64,000 nt of DNA from Actinomycetes bacterium (GTDB lineage Bacteria > Actinomycetota > Acidimicrobiia > Acidimicrobiales > RAAP-2): the NCBI GenBank assembly GCA_021782915.1, contig JAJXUK010000002.1, positions 1 through 64,000 on the forward strand. The letters run 5' to 3'. Under the pieces are notes generated by a model that did no database searches, was not told the origin of the DNA, and was given only the letters and a program-made list of their open reading frames with translations. Within the stretch, counting starts at the first letter, position 1. Every line of letters begins with the position of its first letter. The translations under genes were made by a program, and so were the position numbers. This document shows positions 9,442 to 17,669 of this stretch, one piece after another.

Positions 9442-10146
9442 ATGACGGCGCCCGAGAGCGTCTCGAGCGCGCGAGCACACACCCCCATCAGGGTTGTCAT
9501 CGTCGACGACCACGCCCTGGTGCGTGAGGGCACGCGCCAGATCCTCGAGATGGCGCCCGATCTGAACGTGGTGGGCGTCGCCGGCTCGGCCGAGGAGGCC
9601 CTCGAGATCCTCGCCAGCGTCACGGCCGACGTGGCCCTCGTGGACATCAACCTGCCGGGGCTGAGCGGCCTGGACCTGGCCCGCGAGTCCGCCCAGCGCT
9701 GGCCGCTGATGCACGTGCTGATCCTGTCGGCCTTCGACGAGCACGCCTACGTGACCGAGGCCCTGGAGCTGGGCGTCGGGGGCTACCTGCTCAAGACGAC
9801 CAGCGGCCGCGAGCTCGTCGACGCGGTGCGCGCGGTGGCCGACGGCATCTTCGTGCTGGACCGGGCCGTGTCCCAACGCCTCATCCGGCGCCGGCGCCGC
9901 GGCCCGGACACCGTGAGCGCCTTGACCAGGCGCGAGACGGACGTGCTCGAGCTGCTGGCCAAGGGCCGCTCGAACAAGCAGATCGCCGCCAGCCTGAACC
10001 TGGGGCTTCGCACGGTGGAGAGCCACGTGTCCAACCTGCTGGGCAAGCTGGGCGTTACCTCACGCACCGAGGCGGTCACGTACGCTCTGAACCACCGCCT
10101 CGTGGGTGCTTCGAGCTATGACGACGACGCTGACGCCGCAGATTAG
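9442..10146 (+). CDS. NarL/LuxR-family response regulator
   Basis: A 234-residue regulator with a receiver at about 16-135 (DD at 22-23, phosphoacceptor D68 in LVDINLPGLSG, Lys in the LLKTTS motif). A LuxR-type helix-turn-helix follows at about 155-220 (LTRRETDVLELLAKGRSNKQIAASL, then RTVESHVSNLLGKLGV). An Arg-rich linker (LIRRRRRGP) joins the domains. The tail is acidic (DDDADAAD). The kinase gene begins inside its 3' end, so the two are almost certainly a cognate pair. It is divergent from the polyferredoxin operon across a 219-base gap carrying palindromes and is a candidate activator of it. Confidence 0.93.
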   Translation: MTAPESVSSARAHTPIRVVIVDDHALVREGTRQILEMAPDLNVVGVAGSAEEALEILASVTADVALVDINLPGLSGLDLARESAQRWPLMHVLILSAFDEHAYVTEALELGVGGYLLKTTSGRELVDAVRAVADGIFVLDRAVSQRLIRRRRRGPDTVSALTRRETDVLELLAKGRSNKQIAASLNLGLRTVESHVSNLLGKLGVTSRTEAVTYALNHRLVGASSYDDDADAAD

Positions 10147-11551
10147 TTACCCGACCGCGTTGCGGCGGATCCTGCGCCCGCCGGTGCGCGAGCCGCGCTT
10201 CTGGGTGCTCCAGGGCATCGTCGTGGTCATCGTGACCGCCCACTTCTTCCTCGACTTCAACCAGCAGCTGGCCGGCGGGCCCTTCGCCTCGGCTATCCCG
10301 GTGGCGGTGCTCGTGCTGCCGATCGGGTACGCGGGCCTGCGCTTCGGCCTGGCCGGGTCCTTCGCGACGGCCGTCTGGGCGACGCTGCTGTGGCTGCCCG
10401 ACCTGCTCCTGCCGCACAATGAGGGCCACACCGGCTCGGACCTGACCAACCTCTTCATCGTGCTGATCGTGTCCTTCGTCTTCGGCCAGCGCATGGAGTC
10501 GGAGCGAATCAATCACCAGCGCGTCGAGGAGGGCTCACGCCTCGCCCTGGCCGTCGAGGCCGGCTACCGGCGCCTCTTCGAGACCAGCCACGCGCCGACG
10601 CTGGTGCTCAACGCCGAGGACGTGGTGACGAACGCGAATCCGGCCGCACTCGAGATCTTCGGCGCCGACGTGCTGGGCCGCCCGGCCAGCGCGGTGGTGC
10701 CGGGCACGCCGTCGTTGGCCACGCTGGCGGGCACCGTGGTGGCCCTGGGCGCCGAGCACGACTACCGCATCGACGTCGTGCGCCTGCCCGGAGGCGTGGA
10801 CGAGCTCGACCGCCAGATCACCTTCGAGGACGTGACCGAGGAGCGCTCCGAGCAGCGCCGCGCCCGTGACTTCGCCGCGCGCGTCGTGCAGGCCGAGGAG
10901 AACCAGCGCCGCCAGCTGGCCCGCGAGCTGCACGACGAGCCCCTCCAGCTCTTCTTGCACCTGGCGCGTCGGCTCGAGCAGCTCGCCGGCCAGGGCGACG
11001 TGCCCGGCGACGTCGCCGAGGGCCTGAGCGAGGCCCGCGGCCAGGCCCTGGAGGCGGCCGCGCGGCTGCGCACCCTCTCGCGCGACCTGCGCCCGCCCGC
11101 CCTGGACCAGCTGGGTCTCGTGCCCGCCCTGTCCAGCCTGGTGGCCGAGATCGAGGACGCCGAGGAGGGCCCCGACGCGGACCTGAGCGTGCACGGCACG
11201 CCCCGGCGCCTCAACTCGGACATCGAGCTCGCGGCGTTTCGCATCGTCCAGGAGTCGCTGCGCAACGCCCTGCGCCACGCCCACGCGACGCACCTGGACG
11301 TGATCGTGGACTTCGAGACCGACCATCTCGCCCTGCACGTGCACGACGACGGGACCGGCTTCGACGCCGACGCACCGCGCACGCCCAGCCCCTCACCGTC
11401 CCTCGGCCTGGTCGGCATGGCCGAGCGCGCGCGCCTGCTGGGTGGGGAGTTGGCCGTGGCCTCGCGCGTGGGCGCCGGCACGCGCATCGACGCCCGCCTG
11501 CCCCTGACCGGGCCCAACACGCGAGGAGCCCTGGGTAGCGTAGAGGGGTGA
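10118..11551 (+). CDS. NarX/DegS-type membrane histidine kinase
   Basis: A 477-residue kinase. The ATG at 10118 (MTTTLTPQ) is preferred over an in-frame GTG at 10106; both overlap the regulator gene. About four transmembrane segments lie within residues 28-125, with almost no periplasmic domain, followed by a PAS domain (about 148-245). The HisKA_3 phosphoacceptor is H272 (LARELHDEPLQLF), followed by a HATPase domain with NALRHAHAT, DDGTGFD and GLVGMAERARLLGG boxes. It should phosphorylate the NarL-type regulator. Its stop overlaps the next gene's GTG by 4 bases, tying it to a secreted propeller-like protein. Confidence 0.9.
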   Translation: MTTTLTPQISYPTALRRILRPPVREPRFWVLQGIVVVIVTAHFFLDFNQQLAGGPFASAIPVAVLVLPIGYAGLRFGLAGSFATAVWATLLWLPDLLLPHNEGHTGSDLTNLFIVLIVSFVFGQRMESERINHQRVEEGSRLALAVEAGYRRLFETSHAPTLVLNAEDVVTNANPAALEIFGADVLGRPASAVVPGTPSLATLAGTVVALGAEHDYRIDVVRLPGGVDELDRQITFEDVTEERSEQRRARDFAARVVQAEENQRRQLARELHDEPLQLFLHLARRLEQLAGQGDVPGDVAEGLSEARGQALEAAARLRTLSRDLRPPALDQLGLVPALSSLVAEIEDAEEGPDADLSVHGTPRRLNSDIELAAFRIVQESLRNALRHAHATHLDVIVDFETDHLALHVHDDGTGFDADAPRTPSPSPSLGLVGMAERARLLGGELAVASRVGAGTRIDARLPLTGPNTRGALGSVEG

Positions 11552-12981
11552 CTCGGGCCCGCTGGTCGATCGTTCTCGCCACGCTTCTCCTGGCCGGCGC
11601 GTCGCCCGCGGGCGCCGTGTCGCCCGCCTGGTCACCCGCGACGCGCGTCCTGCTGCCGGCGGGTGCCACCGGGCTCAACCAGGGCTATCTGCCCACCCTG
11701 TCGTGCCCGGACGCGACCGACTGCGCCGCCGCGGGCACCTACCTCAACGCGGCGGGCACTGCGGTCGGCATGGTGCTCGACGAGGTCAACGGCGTCTGGC
11801 AGCGGGCCCGGGCGATCACGGCTCCGGCCAACGCGGCGAGTAGCCCGACGCTGACGCCCTACTCGGTCTCGTGCGCCAGCGCGGGCAACTGCGCGCTCGT
11901 GGGCTCCTACCTCGACGCCTCGAACAACGGCCAGGCCTTCGTCGCCGACGAGGTCGCCGGGATCTGGGGGCCAGCCGAGGAGGTGAGCCTGCCGAGCGAC
12001 GCCGGAGCCGTCGGCCAGTCCGCGGTGCTGCACGCGGTGGCGTGCACGGCGATCGGGGCCTGCAGCGCGGTGGGCACCTATCTCGACGCCAGCACTCCCG
12101 TGGCCCACACCGAGGCCATGACCCTCTCAGAGACCGCGGGCAGCTGGGCCAGCGCCCAGACGGTGGCCCTGCCCTCGAGCACCAACGCGGACCCGAACGT
12201 GGCGCTCAACCTGCTGGCCTGTTCCAGTCCGGGCAACTGCGCGGCCACGGGCAGCTACCTCGACGCCAACAACGTGCACCGGGGACTCCTGGTGAGCGAG
12301 GCGAGCGGCGTGTGGCGCTCCAGCGACCTGGCCACGCCGCCCAACGCCAGTCCCTACGCGCTGGCCCAGGTGAGCTCGGTGGCCTGCCCGGACACCGGTG
12401 ACTGCAGCGCGATCGGCACGTACGAGACGGCCGACGGGCGCGCCGCGGGCTTCACCGTCGACGAGCGAGCCGGACAGTGGGCGACGGCCCAGATGATGCG
12501 CCTGCCGGTCTCGGGTGCGGTCAACCCGCACGTCTTCTTCTACGGCTACGGCGGCATCGCGTGCGCCAGCGCGGGCAACTGCGCCACCGGCGGCCAGTAC
12601 CGCGACGCGTCCGGGGCCTACCAGGGCTTCGTGCTCAGCGAGATCAAGGGCGTCTGGCAGCCCGCCCAGCGCGTCGTGCTGCCCCGTGGGGCCAGCGCCG
12701 GGGCCAACGGCGGCGTCGTGGCCTTTGCCTGTCCGAGCAGTGGCGCCTGCCGGGCCGGGGCGGCCTACCTGGACGCCGCCGGTCACTACCAGGGCCTCCT
12801 GCTCAGCCAGCGCAAGGGCGTCTGGAGCGCGAGCACCGTCACCTTGCCGGACGGGGCCAGCCAGGTCGGCGTGGCCGGGGGCATCTACGCGCTGGCCTGC
12901 ACGAGCGCGCGCTGCACCGCGCTCGGCAGCTACCTGGCCGGGCCCTCCACCTACCAGGGCTTCGTCGTCAGCGGCCAGTAG
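11548..12981 (+). CDS. Secreted protein of eight Cys-pair repeats (propeller-like)
   Basis: A 477-residue exported protein with a signal peptide (MTRARWSIVLATLLLAGASPAGA). The mature part is about seven full repeats of 56-60 residues plus a shorter eighth. Each repeat has the pattern C-x4/5-C-xA-x-G-x-Y-x-D/N-A, then E-xx-G-x-W-xx-A-xx-V-x-LP. First cysteines are C53 and C59. The segment just after the signal peptide (PAWSPATRVLLPAGA) matches the end of a repeat and could supply the strand missing from the last one. That is the ring closure expected of an eight-bladed beta-propeller, which is inference. The GTG start overlaps the kinase stop by 4 bases, so it may be a surface ligand-binder or adhesin made together with the kinase. 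No database family name is recognised with certainty. Confidence 0.8.
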   Translation: MTRARWSIVLATLLLAGASPAGAVSPAWSPATRVLLPAGATGLNQGYLPTLSCPDATDCAAAGTYLNAAGTAVGMVLDEVNGVWQRARAITAPANAASSPTLTPYSVSCASAGNCALVGSYLDASNNGQAFVADEVAGIWGPAEEVSLPSDAGAVGQSAVLHAVACTAIGACSAVGTYLDASTPVAHTEAMTLSETAGSWASAQTVALPSSTNADPNVALNLLACSSPGNCAATGSYLDANNVHRGLLVSEASGVWRSSDLATPPNASPYALAQVSSVACPDTGDCSAIGTYETADGRAAGFTVDERAGQWATAQMMRLPVSGAVNPHVFFYGYGGIACASAGNCATGGQYRDASGAYQGFVLSEIKGVWQPAQRVVLPRGASAGANGGVVAFACPSSGACRAGAAYLDAAGHYQGLLLSQRKGVWSASTVTLPDGASQVGVAGGIYALACTSARCTALGSYLAGPSTYQGFVVSGQ

Positions 12982-13054
12982 GTTTCATCTTCCCCACACC
13001 ACGCGATCGCATCGCGGTCACCTTCGCGTAACCGGGCCTTCGTACCCTGAGCCC

Positions 13055-13771
13055 ATGGACGCGGCGCGCCTGGTAGAGCCGGCGGAGCGAGGGGGCTCGC
13101 GCCCCGTCGTGCTCGTGGTCGACGACGAGCCCTCCTACCGAGAGGCCCTCGAGATCGGCCTGAGCCACGAGGGCTTCGCCGTGATCGGCGCGGGCTCGCT
13201 GGCCGAGGCCCGCCACCAGCTCAGTGCGCACCGGCCCCACCTGATGCTGCTGGACGTGATGCTGCCCGACGGCTCGGGCATCGACTACTGCCGCGAGCTG
13301 GCCGGCTCGCGCCTGCCCGTGATCATGGTCAGCGCGCGCACCAGCGAGGTCGACGTGGTGCTCGGCCTGGAGATCGGCGCGGCCGACTACGTGCTCAAGC
13401 CCTACCGGCTGCGTGAGCTCGTCGCGCGCATGCGCGCCGTGCTGCGCCGGCCCCCCGCGCCCAGCGAGCCCGAGACCATCGAGGTCGGTGAGCTGCACCT
13501 GGACCTGGCGCGTCGACGCGTCACGCGCGCCGGCCAGAGCGTCGAGCTGAGCCGCAAGGAGTTCGACCTGCTGGCGCTGCTGGGCGCGCACCTGGGTGAC
13601 GTGGTGACGCGCGAGGCGTGCCTGGACGCGCTCTGGTGGGGCCTGGACCTGGCCGACTCACGCACCCTGGACACGCACGTCAAGCGCCTGCGCCAGAAGA
13701 TCGAGGCCGTGCCCAGCGCGCCGCGGCACCTGGTGACGGTGCGTGGGGTGGGCTTTCGCCTCGACCCGTAA
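13055..13771 (+). CDS. OmpR/PhoB-family response regulator (orphan)
   Basis: A 238-residue regulator beginning at the ATG at 13055; the upstream open frame belongs to the out-of-frame 3' end of the repeat protein. Receiver: DDE near 23-25, phosphoacceptor D67 (MLLDVMLPDGSG), VLKPY switch. Winged helix: SRKEFDLLALLGAHLGDVVTREACLDALWW, then TLDTHVKRLRQKIE and VRGVGFRL. No histidine kinase gene is adjacent in the same operon. It is followed by a peroxiredoxin gene 9 bases downstream, which suggests a link to oxidative stress. Confidence 0.92.
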   Translation: MDAARLVEPAERGGSRPVVLVVDDEPSYREALEIGLSHEGFAVIGAGSLAEARHQLSAHRPHLMLLDVMLPDGSGIDYCRELAGSRLPVIMVSARTSEVDVVLGLEIGAADYVLKPYRLRELVARMRAVLRRPPAPSEPETIEVGELHLDLARRRVTRAGQSVELSRKEFDLLALLGAHLGDVVTREACLDALWWGLDLADSRTLDTHVKRLRQKIEAVPSAPRHLVTVRGVGFRLDP

Positions 13772-13780
13772 CCTGGGCCC

Positions 13781-14233
13781 ATGCGCGTCGGCCAGCCCGC
13801 CCCGGACTTCCGCCTGCACGACCAAGACGGCCTCGAGCGCTCCCTGGGCGAGTTCCTCGCGCGCGGGCCGGTGGTGCTCTTCTTCTACCCCGCCGCCTCG
13901 ACCGCGGGCTGCACCCGCGAGGCGTGCCACTTCCGGGACCTCGCCGGCGAGTTCGCGGCCGCCGGCGCGTCACGCCTGGGCGTCTCGATGGACTCCGTGG
14001 CCGCCCAGCACGACTTCGCCGCGGCGAACTCCTTCGACTACCCGCTGCTGAGCGACCCGGGCGGCGTGGTGGCCCGCCAGTACGGGGTGAAGCGCTCCCT
14101 GGACCTGCTGCGCGTCAAGCGCACGACGTTCGTCATCGGCCCCGACGGCGTGGTGCGCGAGATCATCGCCAGCGAGCTCAGCATGAACGTGCACGCCGAC
14201 CGGGCCCTGGCCGTGCTGGCAGCCCTGGGCTAG
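13781..14233 (+). CDS. bcp: Thiol peroxidase, PrxQ/BCP type
   Basis: A 150-residue cytosolic peroxiredoxin. The peroxidatic Cys lies in STAGCTREACHFRD, a slight variant of the usual TPGCTxEAxxFRD, with the second Cys five residues later as in atypical two-Cys PrxQ enzymes. The GVSMDSVAAQHDFAAANSFDYPLLSDP segment and FVIGPDGVVRE match the family. It reduces hydroperoxides using thioredoxin. It probably shares a transcript with the preceding regulator gene and meets the E2 gene tail to tail with a 4-base overlap. Confidence 0.9.
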   Translation: MRVGQPAPDFRLHDQDGLERSLGEFLARGPVVLFFYPAASTAGCTREACHFRDLAGEFAAAGASRLGVSMDSVAAQHDFAAANSFDYPLLSDPGGVVARQYGVKRSLDLLRVKRTTFVIGPDGVVREIIASELSMNVHADRALAVLAALG

Positions 14234-15567
14234 CCGGCGATGATCGCCGCGGCCGGATCGCTCAGGAAGCGCCCGACGTGGGCGATGACGCGCGAGGCCA
14301 TCGCACCGTCGATCTGACGGTGATCGAAGGCCATCGCCAGCTCGACCACCTGACGCACGACCACCTGGTTCTCGACGACCCAGGGCGCCGGGCCCAGCTG
14401 GCCCACGGCCAGGATCGCCCCGGTGCCCGGGGGCAGGATCGGCATCGCCGCGTCCACCCCGAAGGGACCCACGTTAGTGATCGTGAGCGTGGTGCCGGCC
14501 ATCTCGGCCGGCGACGTCGCGTTGGTGCGCGCACGATCCACGAGCTCGTTGATGGCTCGGGTCATCTCCACCAGGCCGAGGCGGTCCGCACCCTTGACGT
14601 TGGGCACGATGAGCCCGCGCGGCGTGTCGGCGGCGATGCCGAGGTTCACGCGGCGCCGAACCACCACCTGCCCGCCCGCCTCGTCGAAGCTCGAGTTGAG
14701 TCCGGGGTAGTGACGCGCCGCGTCGCACAGGGCGAGGGCCACGATGGTCAGCGGCGACAGGCGCAGCCCCTGCATCGACTCGCGGGCCCTGAGCGAGTCC
14801 AGCAGCTCGACGCTGCGCGTGGCGTCCACGCGCAGCCAGACCACCGCGTGCGGCGCGCTGAAGGCGCTCTGGACCATCGACTCGGCCATCGACTTGAGCA
14901 GACCCTTGACGGGGATGCGCTCCTCGGCCGGCCCGGAGTCCCAGGGGGCCAGCTCGCGGCCCACGAAGCGCGACGTGCTGTTCACCGGCGCCGGGCGTGC
15001 GCTCGGCCCGACGAGCCCGCCGAGGGCGGCCTCCACGTCGGCGCGCGTGACCAGGCCGTCGCGTCCGGTGCCCACGAGGGTGCCGATGTCCAGCCCGTGC
15101 TGCTTGGCGTAGAGGCGCACGGGCGGCGTCGAGCGCACGGCGCGCGCGCTCAGGGGCGCGGGACCCGTCGCCGGAGTCGGTGCGCTCGTGTCGCGGCGTC
15201 GATGCCGGCGCGCGGGCACGGCGTCCTCGTTGGCCACGCCGTAGCCGACCAGCACGGCCGAGCGCTCCGGTGCGGGCGTGCTCGCCGGCGCGGGTGCGGC
15301 CAGCTCGAGCGAGGGACCGGCCGGCTCGCTGGCGTCGAAGGTGATGAGGGGCTGGCCCACCTCGATGGTGTCGCCGACGCCGCCGTGCAGCTGGCTGACC
15401 ACGCCGGCGTACGGGCTGGGCAGCTCGACGACGGCCTTGGCGGTCTCGATGTCCACGAGGGGCTGGTTGAGCCTGACCGTGTCGCCCACGGCGACCTTCC
15501 AGGCGACGATCTCGGCCTCGACGAGGCCCTCACCGACGTCGGGCAGGAGGAAGACGCTCTCGCTCAC
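14230..15567 (-). CDS. bkdC: Branched-chain 2-oxoacid dehydrogenase, E2 acyltransferase
   Basis: A 445-residue dihydrolipoamide acyltransferase. It has one lipoyl domain (1-80, lipoyl-Lys in DIETAKAVVEL), an Ala/Pro-rich linker, a peripheral-subunit-binding domain (about 145-185, RLYAKQHGLDIGTLVGTGRDG) and a C-terminal catalytic core ending with the HRxxDG motif (FDHRQIDGAMA). It transfers acyl groups from lipoate to CoA. It is the third gene of the operon and overlaps E1 beta by 4 bases. No E3 (lipoamide dehydrogenase) gene is present here, so E3 must come from elsewhere. Confidence 0.92.
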   Translation of the reverse strand: MSESVFLLPDVGEGLVEAEIVAWKVAVGDTVRLNQPLVDIETAKAVVELPSPYAGVVSQLHGGVGDTIEVGQPLITFDASEPAGPSLELAAPAPASTPAPERSAVLVGYGVANEDAVPARRHRRRDTSAPTPATGPAPLSARAVRSTPPVRLYAKQHGLDIGTLVGTGRDGLVTRADVEAALGGLVGPSARPAPVNSTSRFVGRELAPWDSGPAEERIPVKGLLKSMAESMVQSAFSAPHAVVWLRVDATRSVELLDSLRARESMQGLRLSPLTIVALALCDAARHYPGLNSSFDEAGGQVVVRRRVNLGIAADTPRGLIVPNVKGADRLGLVEMTRAINELVDRARTNATSPAEMAGTTLTITNVGPFGVDAAMPILPPGTGAILAVGQLGPAPWVVENQVVVRQVVELAMAFDHRQIDGAMASRVIAHVGRFLSDPAAAIIAG

Positions 15568-16550
15568 GACTCGAATCCCATCACTCGATCGATCGCGTCG
15601 AGCACCCGGTCCACCGAGGGCCGATACGCGTCCTCGATGCGCGAGGGCGGATAGGGCACGTGATATCCCGACACCCGCATCCCCGGTGCGCGCAGCGAGT
15701 AGAAGCAGCGCTCGCTCAGCTCGGCCACGATCTCCGAGCCCAGTGAGGCGGTCTTCGGTGACTCCTGCACCACGACCAGGCGCCCGGTCTTCTCCAGGGA
15801 GGCGACCATGGGCCCGAAGTCGAACGGCGCCAGGGTGCGCGCGTCGATCACCTCGGCCGAGACGCCCTCGGTCTCGGCCGCCTCGGCCGCACGCAGGGCC
15901 GTCTTGACCTGCGAGCCCCAGGCGATGAGCGTCACGTCGGTGCCCGCCCGGCGCACCTCGGCCTCGAAGAGACCGCGCGGCGGGTTGTCCAGGTCGACCT
16001 CGCCCTTCTCCCAGTAGCGGCTCTTGGGCTCGCAGAAGATGATCGGGTCGTCGTGCTCGATGGACTGCTGGATCATCCAGTAGGCGTCGTTGGGCGTCGA
16101 GCAGGACACCACCCGCAGGCCCGCGGTGTGCGCGAAGTAGGCCTCGGGGCTCTCGGAGTGGTGCTCGATGGCCCCGATGCCGCCCTGGAAGGGCAGGCGG
16201 ATGACCAGTCCCATCGTGTAGACGCCGTCGGTGCGCGTGTGCAGCTTGGCCACCTGCGAGACGATCTGATCGAAGGCCGGGTAGACGAAGCCGTCGAACT
16301 GGATCTCCACCACGGTCCGATAGCCGCGCACGGCCAGACCGACCGCGGTGCCCACGATCGCCGACTCGGCCAGGGGCGCGTCGATGACCCGGTCCTCACC
16401 GAAGTCCTTCTGCAGCCCGTCGGTGATGCGAAAGACCCCACCGAGCTTGCCGATGTCCTCTCCCATGAGCAGGACTCGCTTGTCACGCTCCATCGCGCGG
16501 CGCAGGCCCTCGTTGAGGGCTCTGGCCATGGTCATGGTGGTGCTGGTCAT
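15564..16550 (-). CDS. bkdB: Branched-chain 2-oxoacid dehydrogenase, E1 beta subunit
   Basis: A 328-residue transketolase-like subunit starting at the ATG at 16550 (MTSTTMTMARALNEGLRR), which overlaps the E1 alpha stop as ATGA. Typical blocks include LLMGEDIGKLGGVFRIT, RVIDAPLAESAIVG, the EIQFDGFVYPAFDQIV stretch and a HHSESPEAYFAHTAGL loop shared with BkdB and PdhB. With E1 alpha it forms the thiamine-diphosphate decarboxylase. Its strong FVYPAFDQ/HHSESPEA motifs fit the branched-chain class better than pyruvate dehydrogenase. Confidence 0.92.
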   Translation of the reverse strand: MTSTTMTMARALNEGLRRAMERDKRVLLMGEDIGKLGGVFRITDGLQKDFGEDRVIDAPLAESAIVGTAVGLAVRGYRTVVEIQFDGFVYPAFDQIVSQVAKLHTRTDGVYTMGLVIRLPFQGGIGAIEHHSESPEAYFAHTAGLRVVSCSTPNDAYWMIQQSIEHDDPIIFCEPKSRYWEKGEVDLDNPPRGLFEAEVRRAGTDVTLIAWGSQVKTALRAAEAAETEGVSAEVIDARTLAPFDFGPMVASLEKTGRLVVVQESPKTASLGSEIVAELSERCFYSLRAPGMRVSGYHVPYPPSRIEDAYRPSVDRVLDAIDRVMGFES

Positions 16551-17614
16551 GCCGGACCCCCGCTGATGCCCAGCTCGATCATCTCGCGCCGGCCCTCCTC
16601 GATGAGCGGATGCTCCGCGGCGTAGGCGTAGTCGAACATCGAGATCGGGTCCGGCGCGTCCATCGCCAGCACGTCGGCGCGCAGCTGCAGCGCCACGGCC
16701 TCGGCCTCCTCGCCGATGGTCTCGAAGGCCGCCTTCTTGACCTTGTACTCGCGCGTGAGCAGGCGCTTGGTGCGCTCGACCGGGTCGCGGTGCTTCCACA
16801 TCTCGACCTCGGCGTCGATGCGATAGCGCGTCGGGTCATCGGAGGTGGTGTGCGCGCCCATGCGATACGTGTAGGCCTCGATGAGCGTCGGCCCGCCACC
16901 GACCCGGGCGCTCTCGAGGGCTCGCCGGGTCACCTCGTACATGGCCAGCACGTCGTTGCCGTCCACGCGGATGCCCGGGAACCCGAAGCCGTGCGCGCGG
17001 TGATACAGCGGGATCTTGGCCTGCAGCGAGCTCGGCTCGGAGATCGCCCACTGGTTGTTCTGCAGGATGTAGACGACCGGCGCGTTGAACGAGGCCGCCC
17101 ACACGAAGGACTCCAGCACGTCGCCCTGACTCGAGGCGCCGTCGCCGAAGAAGGTCATGACGGCCTCCTCGGCGCCGTCGCGCTGCACGCCCATGGCGTA
17201 GCCCACGGCGTGCAGGGCCTGGTTGCCCAGGACCACGGTGGGCACGTTGTGGCGGTACTTCTGGGGGTCCCAGCCACCGGTGGACGTGGCGCGAAAGACC
17301 CGCAGCATGTCCGCCGGGGGCACGCCGCGGGTCCAGGCGATGCCGTGCTCGCGGTAGCTCGGGAAGGTGAAGTCGCTGGGCGCCAGGGCGCGCCCGGCGC
17401 CGATCTGGGCGGCCTCCTGGCCCTGCACGGGTGCCCAGAGGGCCAGCTGTCCCTGACGCTGCAGGGAGGTGGCCTCGTTGCAGATGCGCCGCACGATGAC
17501 CATGTCGCGGTAGAAGGAGAGGATCTCCTCGCCGCTCAGGCTGCTCTCGTACTCGGGATGGCTGACGCGCTCGCCCTCGGGCGTCAGGAGCTGCACCAAT
17601 TCCTCGCCGACCAT
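16547..17614 (-). CDS. bkdA: Branched-chain 2-oxoacid dehydrogenase, E1 alpha subunit
   Basis: A 355-residue thiamine-diphosphate-binding subunit. The ATG at 17614 is chosen because GGAGG lies just upstream; an earlier in-frame ATG at 17650 lacks such a site. The cofactor motif is GDGASSQGD, followed about 28 residues later by NN (ILQNNQWAIS). The HTTSDDPTRYR stretch is characteristic of the branched-chain E1 alpha. It decarboxylates 2-oxoisovalerate and related acids from Val, Leu and Ile. First gene of the operon, with a 55-base gap to a divergent MFS gene. Confidence 0.93.
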   Translation of the reverse strand: MVGEELVQLLTPEGERVSHPEYESSLSGEEILSFYRDMVIVRRICNEATSLQRQGQLALWAPVQGQEAAQIGAGRALAPSDFTFPSYREHGIAWTRGVPPADMLRVFRATSTGGWDPQKYRHNVPTVVLGNQALHAVGYAMGVQRDGAEEAVMTFFGDGASSQGDVLESFVWAASFNAPVVYILQNNQWAISEPSSLQAKIPLYHRAHGFGFPGIRVDGNDVLAMYEVTRRALESARVGGGPTLIEAYTYRMGAHTTSDDPTRYRIDAEVEMWKHRDPVERTKRLLTREYKVKKAAFETIGEEAEAVALQLRADVLAMDAPDPISMFDYAYAAEHPLIEEGRREMIELGISGGPA

Positions 17615-17669
17615 CCAGCCTCCTTGGTGGAAAGTACCGAGTGAAACCATACCCCTCTACCATCAGGGA

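Noticed and set aside
13618..15654. A 678-codon plus-strand open frame across the regulator, peroxiredoxin and E2 genes
   Set aside because: It crosses three genes in other frames and its translation is Arg/Gly/His-rich without motifs.
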